A stretch of 64,000 nucleotides of DNA from Streptomyces agglomeratus (GTDB taxonomy: Bacteria > Actinomycetota > Actinomycetes > Streptomycetales > Streptomycetaceae), in assembly GCF_001746415.1 (NCBI RefSeq), contig NZ_MEHJ01000001.1, positions 2,248,501 to 2,312,500 on the forward strand, given 5' to 3'. Under the pieces are notes generated by a model. The model saw only the letters and a program-made list of their open reading frames with translations. It made no database searches and was not told where the DNA came from. Position numbers and translations under genes: made by a program. Positions within the stretch are counted from its first letter, which is position 1. The number at the start of each line of letters is the position of its first letter. Shown piece after piece: positions 1 through 8,830 of this stretch.

Positions 1-430
1 TCATCGGTACGCCGTCCAGTACGCCGAGACAGGGTGCGCTGCGGCCGTCACCGTCGAGCTGGGGGCGCAGGTGGGCGGCGGTCACGTCCTGCGGCCCTTC
101 GAGTTCCCAGAAGGCGGCGACGGCCGGGTCGTTCATCCACTTGCTGATGAGCGGCAGGTCCCGCTCGATGCGTACGGGAACGAGCTGGAAGACGCCGGCG
201 GAGGTGGTGAGCGGTCCCCAGTCGGCGGGGGTGTCGAGGAGGCCACCGGCCGGCCCGGGGGCGGTCACCGACGCGTCGTCGACAGGCCCAGAGGCCGTCA
301 CCGGCCCGTCCCCACCGAACAGCGCGAGGAGTTCGTCGGTCAGGCGCAGGTCGAGGGTGTCCTCGGTGCTGGATCCGGCGCGGGGCGCGGAGTTGGTTCC
401 TGCGTCGGTGCTCGCATCGGTGGGAGGCAC
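1..430 (-). CDS. Siderophore GNAT-family N-acyltransferase, IucB-like (partial, 3' end outside window)
   Basis: About 143 codons are visible from a GTG at 430, preceded by GAGAGGAG. The first ~70 residues are Ala/Pro/Gly/Asp-rich and look disordered. A GNAT-like start follows, with the segment DLPLISKWMNDPAVAAFWEL typical of IucB/AlcB-type acyltransferases that acylate N-hydroxylated amines. The catalytic acetyl-CoA loop lies beyond the left edge, so function rests on the N-terminal match and context. The gene is 40 bp downstream of the IucA/IucC synthetase and reads the same way, so it is probably the third gene of a siderophore operon. An N-hydroxylase and a decarboxylase, expected for a schizokinen or rhizobactin-like product, are not in the window. 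Confidence 0.8.
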   Translation of the reverse strand, partial: MPPTDASTDAGTNSAPRAGSSTEDTLDLRLTDELLALFGGDGPVTASGPVDDASVTAPGPAGGLLDTPADWGPLTTSAGVFQLVPVRIERDLPLISKWMNDPAVAAFWELEGPQDVTAAHLRPQLDGDGRSAPCLGVLDGVPM

Positions 431-470
431 GGTGACGCTCCTCTCAGCAGGTCGGGTGGGACATGGTCCT

Positions 471-2381
471 TCAGGTGCGAAGGGGGTTGGCGATGGTGAC
501 GTAGACGGACTGGGTGTCGACCGGGCCTTCGAGTTCGTCGAGGCCGTGCAGCCGGGTGAGCAGGTTGGCCTTGCAGCGGAGGCTGGGGGTTTCCAGGAGC
601 TGGGCGGGCAGCGGAGAGCCCAGTGTGGTGCTCTTGCCCAGGAACTGGCGGAAGGCGGCGATCAGGACGCGTTCGTCGGCGAGCCGCTGGGCGCCGAACG
701 CTCCGATCAGGCCGAGGACGTTGTTGATGCCGAGGTAGTAGGCGAAGCGTTCGTCGGTGACATCGTCGGGGACGAAGGTGTCGCTGGTGGCGCCGATCCC
801 GGGCAGGCGGCGTTCGAGTGACGCGCGGTGGGATTCACGGAAGTAGTACCCCTGGTTGTCGCGGTAGCGGCCTCCGACGGGCCAGCCGTCGGGGTCGAGG
901 AGGACCAGGGTGTTCTGCTGATGGGCTTCCAGTGCGACGCCTGCCGTGCCGTCCAGCCAGAACACCGGGCGTACGACGTGGTCGAGGTAGCGCAGGAACC
1001 ACTCGGCCGCGACGGCTCCGGTGGGCCGGCCGGTCCGGGCGGCGAGCCGGGCGACGACCTCGGCGAGGCGGGAGCGCATGCCGGTGCGGCCGGGCCAGGG
1101 GCGTGGGGCGGTGAGGCCGGCGATGCAGACGGCGTCGTCGCCGGGGCCGAACGGGTTGTGGCGCAGAAGGGCGTCGAGGCCGGGGACGGGTGCGCCGTCG
1201 GTCGTGTCCACGGCGAGCCATGCCGGGTCGCGGATGATGTCGAAGCCCGGGTGGGCGGCCTGCCATTCCTCGGCGAGTCCGGCACGCAGCAGCCGGTGGA
1301 CCTCGACGCCGCGGTGGAGTTCCTTGCGGAGGTTCTCGCGTCGGGAGTTGGTGATGCGTACCCCGAGCGAGAGCTTGAGCATGGCGGGCGAACCGGGGCG
1401 GTACACGGTGCGGACGGAGGAGGTGGGGTGCCAGGGGGCGCCGTGAGGACCGAGGTCGTGAAGGAGGCCCTGCTCCAGGAGCGCCGCCACGTCGGGCCGG
1501 TGCCGGAGTTCGCGCGCCTGCCAGGGGTGGAGCGGCAGCGGGACCGTGTGGTCGGGAAGGCGCAGGCCGTCGGCGAACCGGACGGCGAGCTGCTCGACGG
1601 GGACGGTGCGGCCGCGTTCCGTCCAGGCCGAGTCCGCGGCCAGTACGGACCGGTCGACGGCCATCCAGTGAAGCGGAAAGGAGCCGTACAACTCGGGTGA
1701 GTACAGCAGCGCTTCGGCGTCGGAGAGTCCCTCGCGGCTTTTCGGCGTGGGGTGCAGCGGGTGCCCGAGGAGAAGCGACTGTTCCGCGCCGAGGAACAGA
1801 TCTGCCTCTTCGGCCGGGCCGGGGTGTGCGCGCCGCTCGGTGATGAACCGGGCGGTTCGCCGGACCGAGTCCGCGACCCGCCCGACCAGGTCCGCTCCTT
1901 CGCGCTGCCCTGCCTCGCGGCCGAGAAGAGCGGCGACCGTGACGGCGTCGGCGGGCGGGGCCCCCTGGGGGCCGCCTTCCAGAGCCGGCATGCCGAAGCG
2001 GTGCCATCCGGTGGCCGACCAGTAGCGGACGGGGGCGAGCAGGGCGGTGCCGCTGGCGTCGAGCGGGATGCGGAGCACCGGTCCCAGGGGCCGGCCGAGG
2101 TCGTTCTCACGGACCCAGCAGCGCAGCAGGTTCTCGACGGCGGCGGCCTCTGCCGCCGCGTGCGGGTCCGGGTGGTCGAGAAGGTCTGTGGCGGTGCCCG
2201 CCGGCTGCGGGCGTGCGGCCGCGGCGGGAGTGCGCTGCTCCCCGTGGGCGCCGCTGCCCTTCTGCCGGGGCACCCTGGCCTCGTCGATCACGAGGCGGCT
2301 GTGCGGGGTGCCCTGTCCTCGGTCCTGGGTGGTGGGACGGTCTTCGGCCTCGGACGCATCGGGCGCGGGAGTGGTGTTCAC
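471..2381 (-). CDS. IucA/IucC-family NRPS-independent siderophore synthetase
   Basis: A 636-residue cytosolic enzyme of the NIS family, which uses ATP to condense a carboxylic acid (usually citrate or a citryl intermediate) with an amine or N-acyl-hydroxylamine. Family motifs are present: HPLHPTPKSR near residue 207, the nucleotide-binding KLSLGVRITNSRREN near 336-350, EAHQQN near 485 and RDNQGYY near 507. A FhuF-like C-terminal region follows (about 540-600). The start is GTG at 2381 with AAGGAAG upstream. The N-terminal ~60 residues are a charged Ala/Pro extension, so a later start is possible. It lies 29 bp after the aminotransferase and 40 bp before the acyltransferase, so the three probably form one operon. 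The exact substrate cannot be read from sequence. Confidence 0.92.
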   Translation of the reverse strand: MNTTPAPDASEAEDRPTTQDRGQGTPHSRLVIDEARVPRQKGSGAHGEQRTPAAAARPQPAGTATDLLDHPDPHAAAEAAAVENLLRCWVRENDLGRPLGPVLRIPLDASGTALLAPVRYWSATGWHRFGMPALEGGPQGAPPADAVTVAALLGREAGQREGADLVGRVADSVRRTARFITERRAHPGPAEEADLFLGAEQSLLLGHPLHPTPKSREGLSDAEALLYSPELYGSFPLHWMAVDRSVLAADSAWTERGRTVPVEQLAVRFADGLRLPDHTVPLPLHPWQARELRHRPDVAALLEQGLLHDLGPHGAPWHPTSSVRTVYRPGSPAMLKLSLGVRITNSRRENLRKELHRGVEVHRLLRAGLAEEWQAAHPGFDIIRDPAWLAVDTTDGAPVPGLDALLRHNPFGPGDDAVCIAGLTAPRPWPGRTGMRSRLAEVVARLAARTGRPTGAVAAEWFLRYLDHVVRPVFWLDGTAGVALEAHQQNTLVLLDPDGWPVGGRYRDNQGYYFRESHRASLERRLPGIGATSDTFVPDDVTDERFAYYLGINNVLGLIGAFGAQRLADERVLIAAFRQFLGKSTTLGSPLPAQLLETPSLRCKANLLTRLHGLDELEGPVDTQSVYVTIANPLRT

Positions 2382-2410
2382 GGGAGGCTTCCTTGGGACG
2401 AGGTCCGGGG

Positions 2411-3829
2411 TCAGTTCGACAGCCCGGTCGGCTGCCGGTGGTACGAAGAGCGCTCGGCGGCGGACAGCGCGTCGGCCAGACGGTCGAGAACCGCCGTGGC
2501 CTGTTCATCGGTGAGAGTGAGAGGAGGCAGTAGCCGTACGACGCCCGAATGGCGGCCGCCCAGTTCGACGATGAGCCCGCGCTCCAGGCACTCCTGCTGG
2601 ACGGCGGCGGCCAGTGCGGGCGCCGCCGGGGGGACGCCCGTGGACGTACCGCTTCCGGAGCCGGAGCGGCCGGAGCCGCCTGTGGCGCGGTCCGCGTCGG
2701 GGTCGACGAGTTCGACGCCGATCATCAGCCCCCGGCCGCGTACGTTCCCGATGCACGGGTGATCGGCGGCCAGGCCCTGCAACTGGCCCATCATGCGTGC
2801 GCCGAGCACACCGGCGCGCTCGGCGAGCCGGTTCTCGCGTACGTACGCCAAGGTGGCGGCGCCGGCGGCCATGGCGAGCTGGTTACCGCGGAACGTTCCG
2901 GCGTGCGCGCCGGGCTCCCAGGCGTCGAGGTCGGCCCGGTAGACCACCACGGCCAGCGGGAGGCTGCCGCCGATGGCCTTCGACAGCACCATCACGTCGG
3001 GCACGATGCCGCTGTGTTCGACCGCCCAGAACGTGCCGGTCCTGCCGACTCCGGTCTGCACCTCGTCGGCGATCAGCGGAATCGAACGGTCCGCCGTGAT
3101 CCGGCGCATCCGCCGCATCCATTCGTCGGGTGCGGGGATCACCCCGCCCTCCCCCTGCACCGGTTCGAGGATCATGCCGGCCGGGGTGGCCACCCCGCTC
3201 TTGGGGTCGTCGAGGAGGTTCTCGGTCCAGCGGGCGGAGAGCTCGGCGCCGCGTTCGCCGCCGACCCCGAACGGGCAGCGGTAGTCGTACGGATAGGGCA
3301 GGCGGGTCACCCCCCGTACGTCCCGGGCGCCGCCCGAGGCGTCGAGAGCGCCTGCCGTCATGCCGTGGTACGCCCCGGTGAAGGCCAGCAGCCCGCTGCG
3401 CCCGGTGGCGGTGCGTACGAGCTTGAGCGCGGCCTCGACCGCGTCCGTACCCGCGGGGCCGCAGAACTGCACCCGCGCGTTGTCGGCGAGCCCGCGCGGC
3501 AGCGTCGCGAACAGCTCAGTGGTGAACGCGTCCTTGACGGGGGTGGCCAGGTCCAGCACATGGAGCGGCGCACCCGAGTCGAGGACCCTCTTGATGGCTT
3601 CCAGGACCACGGGGTGGTTGTGACCCAGTGCCAGGGTCCCGGCGCCCGAGAGGCAGTCGAGATAGCGCCGCCCGTCCGCGCCCTCGATCGTCAGCCCCCG
3701 GGCCCGTACGGGAACGATGGGCAGCGACCGCGCGTAGGTGCGGGCGGAGGATTCGCGCAGCGACTGGCGGCGCAGGATCCCCTCGTGCGCGGCGGTCAGT
3801 ACCGCAGCGGCAGGTTCGGTCACGGCCAC
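2411..3829 (-). CDS. Diaminobutyrate--2-oxoglutarate aminotransferase (class III, PLP-dependent)
   Basis: A 472-residue class III aminotransferase. It shows GPAGTD (about 124) for phosphate binding, the IADEVQTGVGRTG signature (about 253), and the PLP lysine in SKAIGG (Lys ~284). It resembles Dat/EctB enzymes that turn aspartate semialdehyde into 2,4-diaminobutyrate. In rhizobactin or schizokinen-like pathways this feeds 1,3-diaminopropane, which fits the adjacent NIS synthetase. No ectoine genes are adjacent, so a siderophore role is preferred. A Gly/Ser-rich insert near residue 385-400 is unusual for the family and looks like a surface loop. The start is GTG at 3829 with GGGAGGACC upstream. 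It is the first gene of the leftward operon. I found no convincing palindromic iron box upstream. Confidence 0.88.
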   Translation of the reverse strand: MAVTEPAAAVLTAAHEGILRRQSLRESSARTYARSLPIVPVRARGLTIEGADGRRYLDCLSGAGTLALGHNHPVVLEAIKRVLDSGAPLHVLDLATPVKDAFTTELFATLPRGLADNARVQFCGPAGTDAVEAALKLVRTATGRSGLLAFTGAYHGMTAGALDASGGARDVRGVTRLPYPYDYRCPFGVGGERGAELSARWTENLLDDPKSGVATPAGMILEPVQGEGGVIPAPDEWMRRMRRITADRSIPLIADEVQTGVGRTGTFWAVEHSGIVPDVMVLSKAIGGSLPLAVVVYRADLDAWEPGAHAGTFRGNQLAMAAGAATLAYVRENRLAERAGVLGARMMGQLQGLAADHPCIGNVRGRGLMIGVELVDPDADRATGGSGRSGSGSGTSTGVPPAAPALAAAVQQECLERGLIVELGGRHSGVVRLLPPLTLTDEQATAVLDRLADALSAAERSSYHRQPTGLSN

Positions 3830-4089
3830 GTCTGTTGGTCCTCCCGCGGTGAAGCTTCCGTCGCTCGCAGATTGTCTGTACGTCCGTGCCCGCCAGAGCC
3901 GAACGCCGACCCTGCGTCCCCCGTACGTACCAACGACGGTGGCGGCGGAGGATCACGGGCAATAAGAAGATCCTTACGTCTGGGGAACCGCGCCCCTGCC
4001 GCGTGCCGTCCCCATCGGCACCGGCATAGTGGGGACCGCGTTCCGGCCCGGAACTCCGTGGCCGGGGTGCGCGATGTACGTAACGCGCA

Positions 4090-4116
4090 CAGAGTTCGCA
4101 GAGTTCGCAGAGTTCG
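4090..4116. repeat. Three tandem copies of a 9-mer upstream of the serine protease
   Basis: CAGAGTTCG occurs three times in a row starting at 4090, 4099 and 4108, ending about 35 bp before the protease start codon at 4153. It lies in the probable 5' leader. It could be a binding site or simple slippage; nothing in the sequence decides. Confidence 0.7.
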
Positions 4117-4152
4117 GTGAAGAAGATTTCGAAGTCCCAGGGGGATCAACAC

Positions 4153-5376
4153 ATGCGACCCATTCGCCCGACCATCGCAGCACGTGGCGGGAGGAGCGCG
4201 CGTCGCCGAACCTCCCCCGCACTCGCCGCTGTCGGCCTCGCCGCGGCCCTCGCGCTGACCGCCACCGCCTGCGGTCCAGGCGAGGACAACGCGGGCGGCG
4301 AGCCGAGCGCCTCCGCCGGCCAGGCCACCGACGGAAAGATCGTCATCCCCGACGACCTGAAGGACCGGCTCAAGGAACACGGCGTCGACCTGGACAAGTG
4401 GAAGGGCGGCGCCTGGAAGGACTGGAGCCGGGACGACTGGCTCCGCGAGGCCGAGGACTACATCAACCCGATCATCGAGGACCTGTGGAACCCGGACCGC
4501 ATGCGGGACGCCGAACAGCCCGACAGGCCGGTGGACAACGACATCTCCGGCGACGAGGGTGTCACCGACCCGACGCCCGCGCCCGTTCAGGCGCTGCCGG
4601 TGAAGACCCCGTACACGGCGAGCACCCCCGAGTCGGGGAAGCTCTTCTTCGACGGGCCCGAGGGCTCGATGGTCTGCTCGGCGACCGTCATCAAGGATGC
4701 GGCGCACCCCGGCAAGTCCAACATGATCTGGACAGCCGGCCACTGTGTGCACGCCGGCAAGAAGGGCGGCTGGTACCGCAACATCGCCTTCGTCCCGTCG
4801 TACAACGACACCGGCAAGTCCGCCGCTGAGCTCGACGCCGCGCCGAAGAACGAGAAGGAAATCGCTCCGCACGGCGTGTGGTGGGGCGACTGGGCGCAGA
4901 CGTCCACGCAGTGGATCGCCCAGGGCGGCCCGACCGGTGGTGAAGGCGCTCCGTACGACTTCGCGGTGCTGCACGTCACGCCCGAGAAGGGAAGCGGCAA
5001 GTCCCTCGAGGAGACGGTCGGTTCGGCCCTTCCGGTGGAGTTCGACGCACCGGCCACACCCGAGATCGCGAGCATGACGGCGACCGGCTATCCCGCCGCT
5101 CCGCCGTTCGACGGCCAGAAGCAGTTGCAGTGCGCCGACAAGCCCGGGCGCCTTTCCATCCAGGCCGGCGACCCGACGATGTACCGCATCGGCTGCACGA
5201 TGACCGGTGGCTCCTCCGGCGGCGGCTGGACGGCGACCGGCCGGGACGGCAAGCCCGCGCTGGTCTCCAACACCTCGATCGGACCGGTGACGGCCGGCTG
5301 GCTCGCCGGTCCGCGCCTGGGCAAGGAAGCCAAGTCGATCTACGACACCGTGAGCGGGAAGTTCGCCGGCCAGTAG
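4153..5376 (+). CDS. Secreted trypsin-like serine protease, predicted lipoprotein
   Basis: A 407-residue predicted exported peptidase. An Arg-rich N-terminus and hydrophobic stretch end in a lipobox-like LTATAC (Cys ~40), suggesting lipid anchoring outside the membrane. The chymotrypsin-fold triad is visible: His in TAGHC (~197), Asp in YDFAVLHV (~269) and Ser in TGGSSGG (~354). The segment before the protease domain (residues ~45-140) is acidic and Trp-rich and may be a propeptide. I chose ATG 4153 because GGGGGA lies 7 bases upstream; an in-frame ATG at 4117 would add 12 residues with a poorer ribosome site. A strong hairpin terminator follows. The natural substrate is unknown. Confidence 0.88.
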   Translation: MRPIRPTIAARGGRSARRRTSPALAAVGLAAALALTATACGPGEDNAGGEPSASAGQATDGKIVIPDDLKDRLKEHGVDLDKWKGGAWKDWSRDDWLREAEDYINPIIEDLWNPDRMRDAEQPDRPVDNDISGDEGVTDPTPAPVQALPVKTPYTASTPESGKLFFDGPEGSMVCSATVIKDAAHPGKSNMIWTAGHCVHAGKKGGWYRNIAFVPSYNDTGKSAAELDAAPKNEKEIAPHGVWWGDWAQTSTQWIAQGGPTGGEGAPYDFAVLHVTPEKGSGKSLEETVGSALPVEFDAPATPEIASMTATGYPAAPPFDGQKQLQCADKPGRLSIQAGDPTMYRIGCTMTGGSSGGGWTATGRDGKPALVSNTSIGPVTAGWLAGPRLGKEAKSIYDTVSGKFAGQ

Positions 5377-5409
5377 CGCCGCGGAGCGTCACGCCGGAAC
5401 ATCGAACAG

Positions 5410-5455
5410 CCCGAAGGCCCGCCCCCTCGTCGTGAGAGGGCGGGCCTTCGGGTTT
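5410..5455. terminator. Bidirectional hairpin terminator between protease and hflX
   Basis: CCCGAAGGCCCGCCC and its complement GGGCGGGCCTTCGGG flank a short imperfect inner stem and loop. It lies between two convergent genes and can serve both strands. Confidence 0.85.
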
Positions 5456-5489
5456 CGCTCTGTGGGGTGCGCCCGGGGGTGTGGCCCGG

Positions 5490-6992
5490 TCAGCGAGTCG
5501 CCGCCGGCACGTACGGCGCGAGGTCCGCCGCCAGCTCCTCGTGCACCCGCACCTTGATCAGCGTGCCGTCACCGGTGTGCTCCTCGGAGATCACTTCCCC
5601 CTCGGCGTGTGCCCGCGAGATCAGCCCGCCGTGCGTGTACGGCACGAGAGCCTCGATCTCGACCTCGGGCCGGGGCAGCTCCGAGTCGATCAGCGCCAGC
5701 AGCTCCGCCATGCCCGCGCCCGTACGGGCCGACACGGCGATGGCGTGACGCTCGATCCGCAGCAGTCGCTGGAGGACGACCGGGTCCGCGGCGTCCGCCT
5801 TGTTGATCACCACGATCTCGGGCACGTTCAGCGCGCCGACGTCACGGATCACTTCGCGTACGGCCGCCAGCTGCTCCTCCGGCGCCGGGTGCGAACCGTC
5901 CACCACGTGCAGGATCAGGTCGGAGTCGCCGACCTCTTCCATCGTGGAGCGGAACGCCTCGACGAGGTGGTGCGGCAGATGCCGTACGAAGCCGACCGTG
6001 TCGGCGAGGGTGTAGACCCGGCCGGTCGGCGTCTCGGCCCGGCGCACAGTCGGGTCGAGGGTGGCGAACAGCGCGTTCTCCACCAGCACGCCCGCGCCGG
6101 TGAGGCGGTTGAGCAGCGAGGACTTGCCGGCGTTGGTGTACCCGGCGATCGCGACGGAGGGCACCTTGTTGCGCTTGCGTTCCTGGCGCTTGATGTCGCG
6201 GCCGGTCTTCATCTCCGCGATCTCCCGGCGCATCTTCGCCATCTTCTCGCGGATCCTGCGCCGGTCGGTCTCGATCTTGGTCTCACCGGGGCCGCGGGTG
6301 GCCATACCGCCGCCACCGCCGGAACCGGCGCCGCCCATCTGCCGGGACAGCGACTGACCCCAGCCGCGCAGCCGGGGCAGCATGTACTGCATCTGCGCGA
6401 GCGCGACCTGGGCCTTGCCCTCGCGGGACTTGGCGTGCTGGGCGAAGATGTCGAGGATCAGGGCGGTCCGGTCGACCACCTTGACCTTGACGACGTCTTC
6501 GAGATGGATGAGCTGGCCGGGGCTGAGCTCACCGTCGCAGACGACGGTGTCGGCACCGGTCTCGATCACGATGTCGCGCAGCTCGATCGCCTTGCCCGAG
6601 CCGATGTACGTGGCCGGGTCCGGCTTGTCACGACGCTGTACGACACCGTCGAGCACCAGGGCGCCGGCGGTCTCCGCCAGAGCCGCCAGCTCCGCCAGCG
6701 AGTTCTCGGCGTCGAGCACGGTTCCGGAGGTCCAGACACCGACCAGCACGACACGCTCCAGGCGCAGCTGCCGGTACTCGACCTCGGTTACGTCTTCGAG
6801 CTCGGTGGAGAGGCCGGCCACCCGTCGCAGCGCGGCGCGGTCGGAGCGATCGAACTGGTCGCCGTCCCGCTCCCCGTCGACTTCGTAGCTCCAGGCGACG
6901 TCCTCTTCCATCAGGGCATCGGCCCGAAGGCTCTCGGTCACGTTCTCCGTGAAGCTCTGTGCGTCATTGGAAGCGGAAGAAGAGGAGGTCAT
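5490..6992 (-). CDS. hflX: GTPase HflX
   Basis: A 500-residue ribosome-associated GTPase of the HflX family, whose members bind the 50S subunit and rescue stalled or stressed ribosomes. An N-terminal HflX domain (about 75-235) is followed by a Gly-rich linker and the family-typical ATRGPGETKIETDRR segment (about 232-246), then a G domain. The G domain has P-loop GYTNAGKSS (~284), DTVGF (~331) and NKAD (~397). The acidic, Ser-rich first ~45 residues are a normal actinobacterial extension. The gene is read leftwards away from the M1 aminopeptidase, with 258 bp between them, and converges on the protease across a terminator. Confidence 0.96.
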   Translation of the reverse strand: MTSSSSASNDAQSFTENVTESLRADALMEEDVAWSYEVDGERDGDQFDRSDRAALRRVAGLSTELEDVTEVEYRQLRLERVVLVGVWTSGTVLDAENSLAELAALAETAGALVLDGVVQRRDKPDPATYIGSGKAIELRDIVIETGADTVVCDGELSPGQLIHLEDVVKVKVVDRTALILDIFAQHAKSREGKAQVALAQMQYMLPRLRGWGQSLSRQMGGAGSGGGGGMATRGPGETKIETDRRRIREKMAKMRREIAEMKTGRDIKRQERKRNKVPSVAIAGYTNAGKSSLLNRLTGAGVLVENALFATLDPTVRRAETPTGRVYTLADTVGFVRHLPHHLVEAFRSTMEEVGDSDLILHVVDGSHPAPEEQLAAVREVIRDVGALNVPEIVVINKADAADPVVLQRLLRIERHAIAVSARTGAGMAELLALIDSELPRPEVEIEALVPYTHGGLISRAHAEGEVISEEHTGDGTLIKVRVHEELAADLAPYVPAATR

Positions 6993-7250
6993 TGGATCCT
7001 TACGTCGAAAGAAAGTCGGTTACATCGGTCACAACGCGTGACATGGCCGGAAGATTCCCGCAGTGTCCGGAGTCCCCCGTCCCGGCAGCGCCGCCGACCC
7101 GTTGATAGTGGCACGCCGCTCCCCGGGCCGTCACTCCGGTTTATGCCCGCTTCCGGTGCCGCCGCACCTTCCGTCCCCCGGGGCCCCTGCGGCCGGCCCC
7201 ACGGCCCGCCACGTGGCTCTCCTTCTTCCCCGGCGGCCTCGCCCTCCGCC
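6993..7250. other. Intergenic region upstream of hflX
   Basis: A stretch of 258 bp between the aminopeptidase stop and the hflX start. It should hold the hflX promoter. I see no convincing small gene or structured RNA in it. Confidence 0.5.
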
Positions 7251-8753
7251 TCACTTACCGGCCGGCTTGCCCGCCGACTTGCCGGCCGACTTGCCGGCGC
7301 CCTCGGTGCGCCAGTCCGGGTGCCCGGGCATCGCCGGTGTCTTCTTCCCGTACAGCCACTCCTTGAAGAAGGCGGACAGGTCCCGCCCGGCGATCTCCGA
7401 GGCGAGGTGGGTGAAGTCTCCGGTCGTCGCACTCGTGTCCCGGTGCTCGCTGACCCACCGCCGCTCCAGCTGACCGAAGGCGTCCTTCCCGATCTCCTGG
7501 CGCAGGGCGTAGAGCACCAGCGCACTGCCGTCGTAGACAACCGGCCTGAAGAGGCTGATCTTCTTCCCCGGTGCGGGACTCCGGGGGGCCGCGGGCGGAC
7601 CGCCCTGCGCCCGCCACGCGTCCGACTGGGTGTACGCCTGGCGCATCCTCGCCTCCAGCGGGCGCTTCGCGTGGTCCTCGGCGTACTTGGCCTCGTACCA
7701 GGTGGCGTGCCCCTCGTTGAGCCACAGGTCCGACCAGGAGCGCGGCGAGACGCTGTCGCCGAACCACTGGTGCGCCAGTTCGTGCACCATGATCGATTCG
7801 ACGTACCAGGCGGGCAGCTCGGAGCGCGTGAAGAGCGCGCGCTCGAACAGCGACAGCGTCTGCGTCTCCAGCTCGAATCCCGTCTCCGCGTCGGCGACGA
7901 GCAGCCCGTACGTCTCGAGCGGATAGCGGCCGACCTGCCGCTCCATCCACTCGATCTGCCCGGGCGTCTTCTTGAGCCACGGTTCGAGCCGCGCGCGGTC
8001 GGCGGTGGGCACGACGTCACGCAGGGGAAGGCCGTTCGGCCCCTGCCGACGCACCACGGTCGACCGGCCGACGGAGACCTGGGCGAGCTCGGTCGCCATG
8101 GGGTGCGTGGTGCGGAACGCCCGGGTCGCGCCGCCGCCGGCCGCCTTCTCCGCCTCTCCCACGGACAGTCCGTTGGCGACGGCCGTCATGCCCTTCGGCA
8201 CGGTGACACGGAAGGTGAAGAATGCCTTGTCGGCGGGGTGGTCGTTGCACGGGAACACCCGGTGCGCCGCGTCGGCCTGGTTGGCCATGGCGAGGCCGTC
8301 GCGCGTACGCACCCAGCCGCCGTCCGGCCCCTCCTTCGGGCTCGGGTCGCTGGTGTGCCGGACCGTGATCCGCAGCGGCCAGCCCTCGTGCACCGGTTCC
8401 TCGGGCGTGACGACCAGGTCCTCCCCCGCCGTCGCGAACGCCGCACGCCCGCCGTTCACCTCGACCGACTCGACGGTCCCCCGCGAGAAGTCGAGGTTGA
8501 CGCGGTCGAGCCGTTCGGTGGCCACCGCGTCGATCTTCGTGACCGCGTCCAAGGGCTTGCTGTTGCTTCCGCTGTACGTGAAGGAGATGTCGTACTTGCG
8601 GACGTCGTATCCGGGGTTTCCCAGATGTGGGAAGAGCGGATCGCCGATGCCGAGGGCGACGGGGGGCGCGGGAGCGGGCACGGTCGCGGCGACGAGGGTG
8701 GCCGATGCGGCGGCCAGCAGGGCGGCACGCAGGCGCCGGGAGGTGAGCAGCAT
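7251..8753 (-). CDS. Secreted M1-family zinc metallopeptidase (aminopeptidase N-like)
   Basis: A 500-residue predicted secreted protein. Residues ~1-28 form a signal peptide (two Arg, an Ala/Leu core, then an Ala/Pro-rich cleavage region). The gluzincin site HELAH (324-328) and the downstream Glu in WLNEGHATWYE (~347) give the HExxH-x18-E zinc motif. The fold starts with an M1-like beta domain. The family's exopeptidase motif GAMEN appears only as GFELE (~292-296) in this divergent branch, so true aminopeptidase activity is likely but not shown. The tail is a repetitive Ala-Gly-Lys sequence (AGKSAGKSAGKPAGK). It is shorter than classic ~850-residue PepN because the C-terminal helical domain is absent, as in small secreted actinobacterial members. 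Confidence 0.9.
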   Translation of the reverse strand: MLLTSRRLRAALLAAASATLVAATVPAPAPPVALGIGDPLFPHLGNPGYDVRKYDISFTYSGSNSKPLDAVTKIDAVATERLDRVNLDFSRGTVESVEVNGGRAAFATAGEDLVVTPEEPVHEGWPLRITVRHTSDPSPKEGPDGGWVRTRDGLAMANQADAAHRVFPCNDHPADKAFFTFRVTVPKGMTAVANGLSVGEAEKAAGGGATRAFRTTHPMATELAQVSVGRSTVVRRQGPNGLPLRDVVPTADRARLEPWLKKTPGQIEWMERQVGRYPLETYGLLVADAETGFELETQTLSLFERALFTRSELPAWYVESIMVHELAHQWFGDSVSPRSWSDLWLNEGHATWYEAKYAEDHAKRPLEARMRQAYTQSDAWRAQGGPPAAPRSPAPGKKISLFRPVVYDGSALVLYALRQEIGKDAFGQLERRWVSEHRDTSATTGDFTHLASEIAGRDLSAFFKEWLYGKKTPAMPGHPDWRTEGAGKSAGKSAGKPAGK

Positions 8754-8830
8754 GATCTACCGCTACCAGCGCGTGCCGTGGCCGCCGGGACGGCACGCGA
8801 AGCCCCCACTCGAAAGAGCGCCGTGTTCGA

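Noticed and set aside
3830-4090. DmdR-type iron box upstream of the siderophore operon
   Set aside because: No convincing match to the interrupted palindrome with TTAGG/CCTAA arms could be found by eye.
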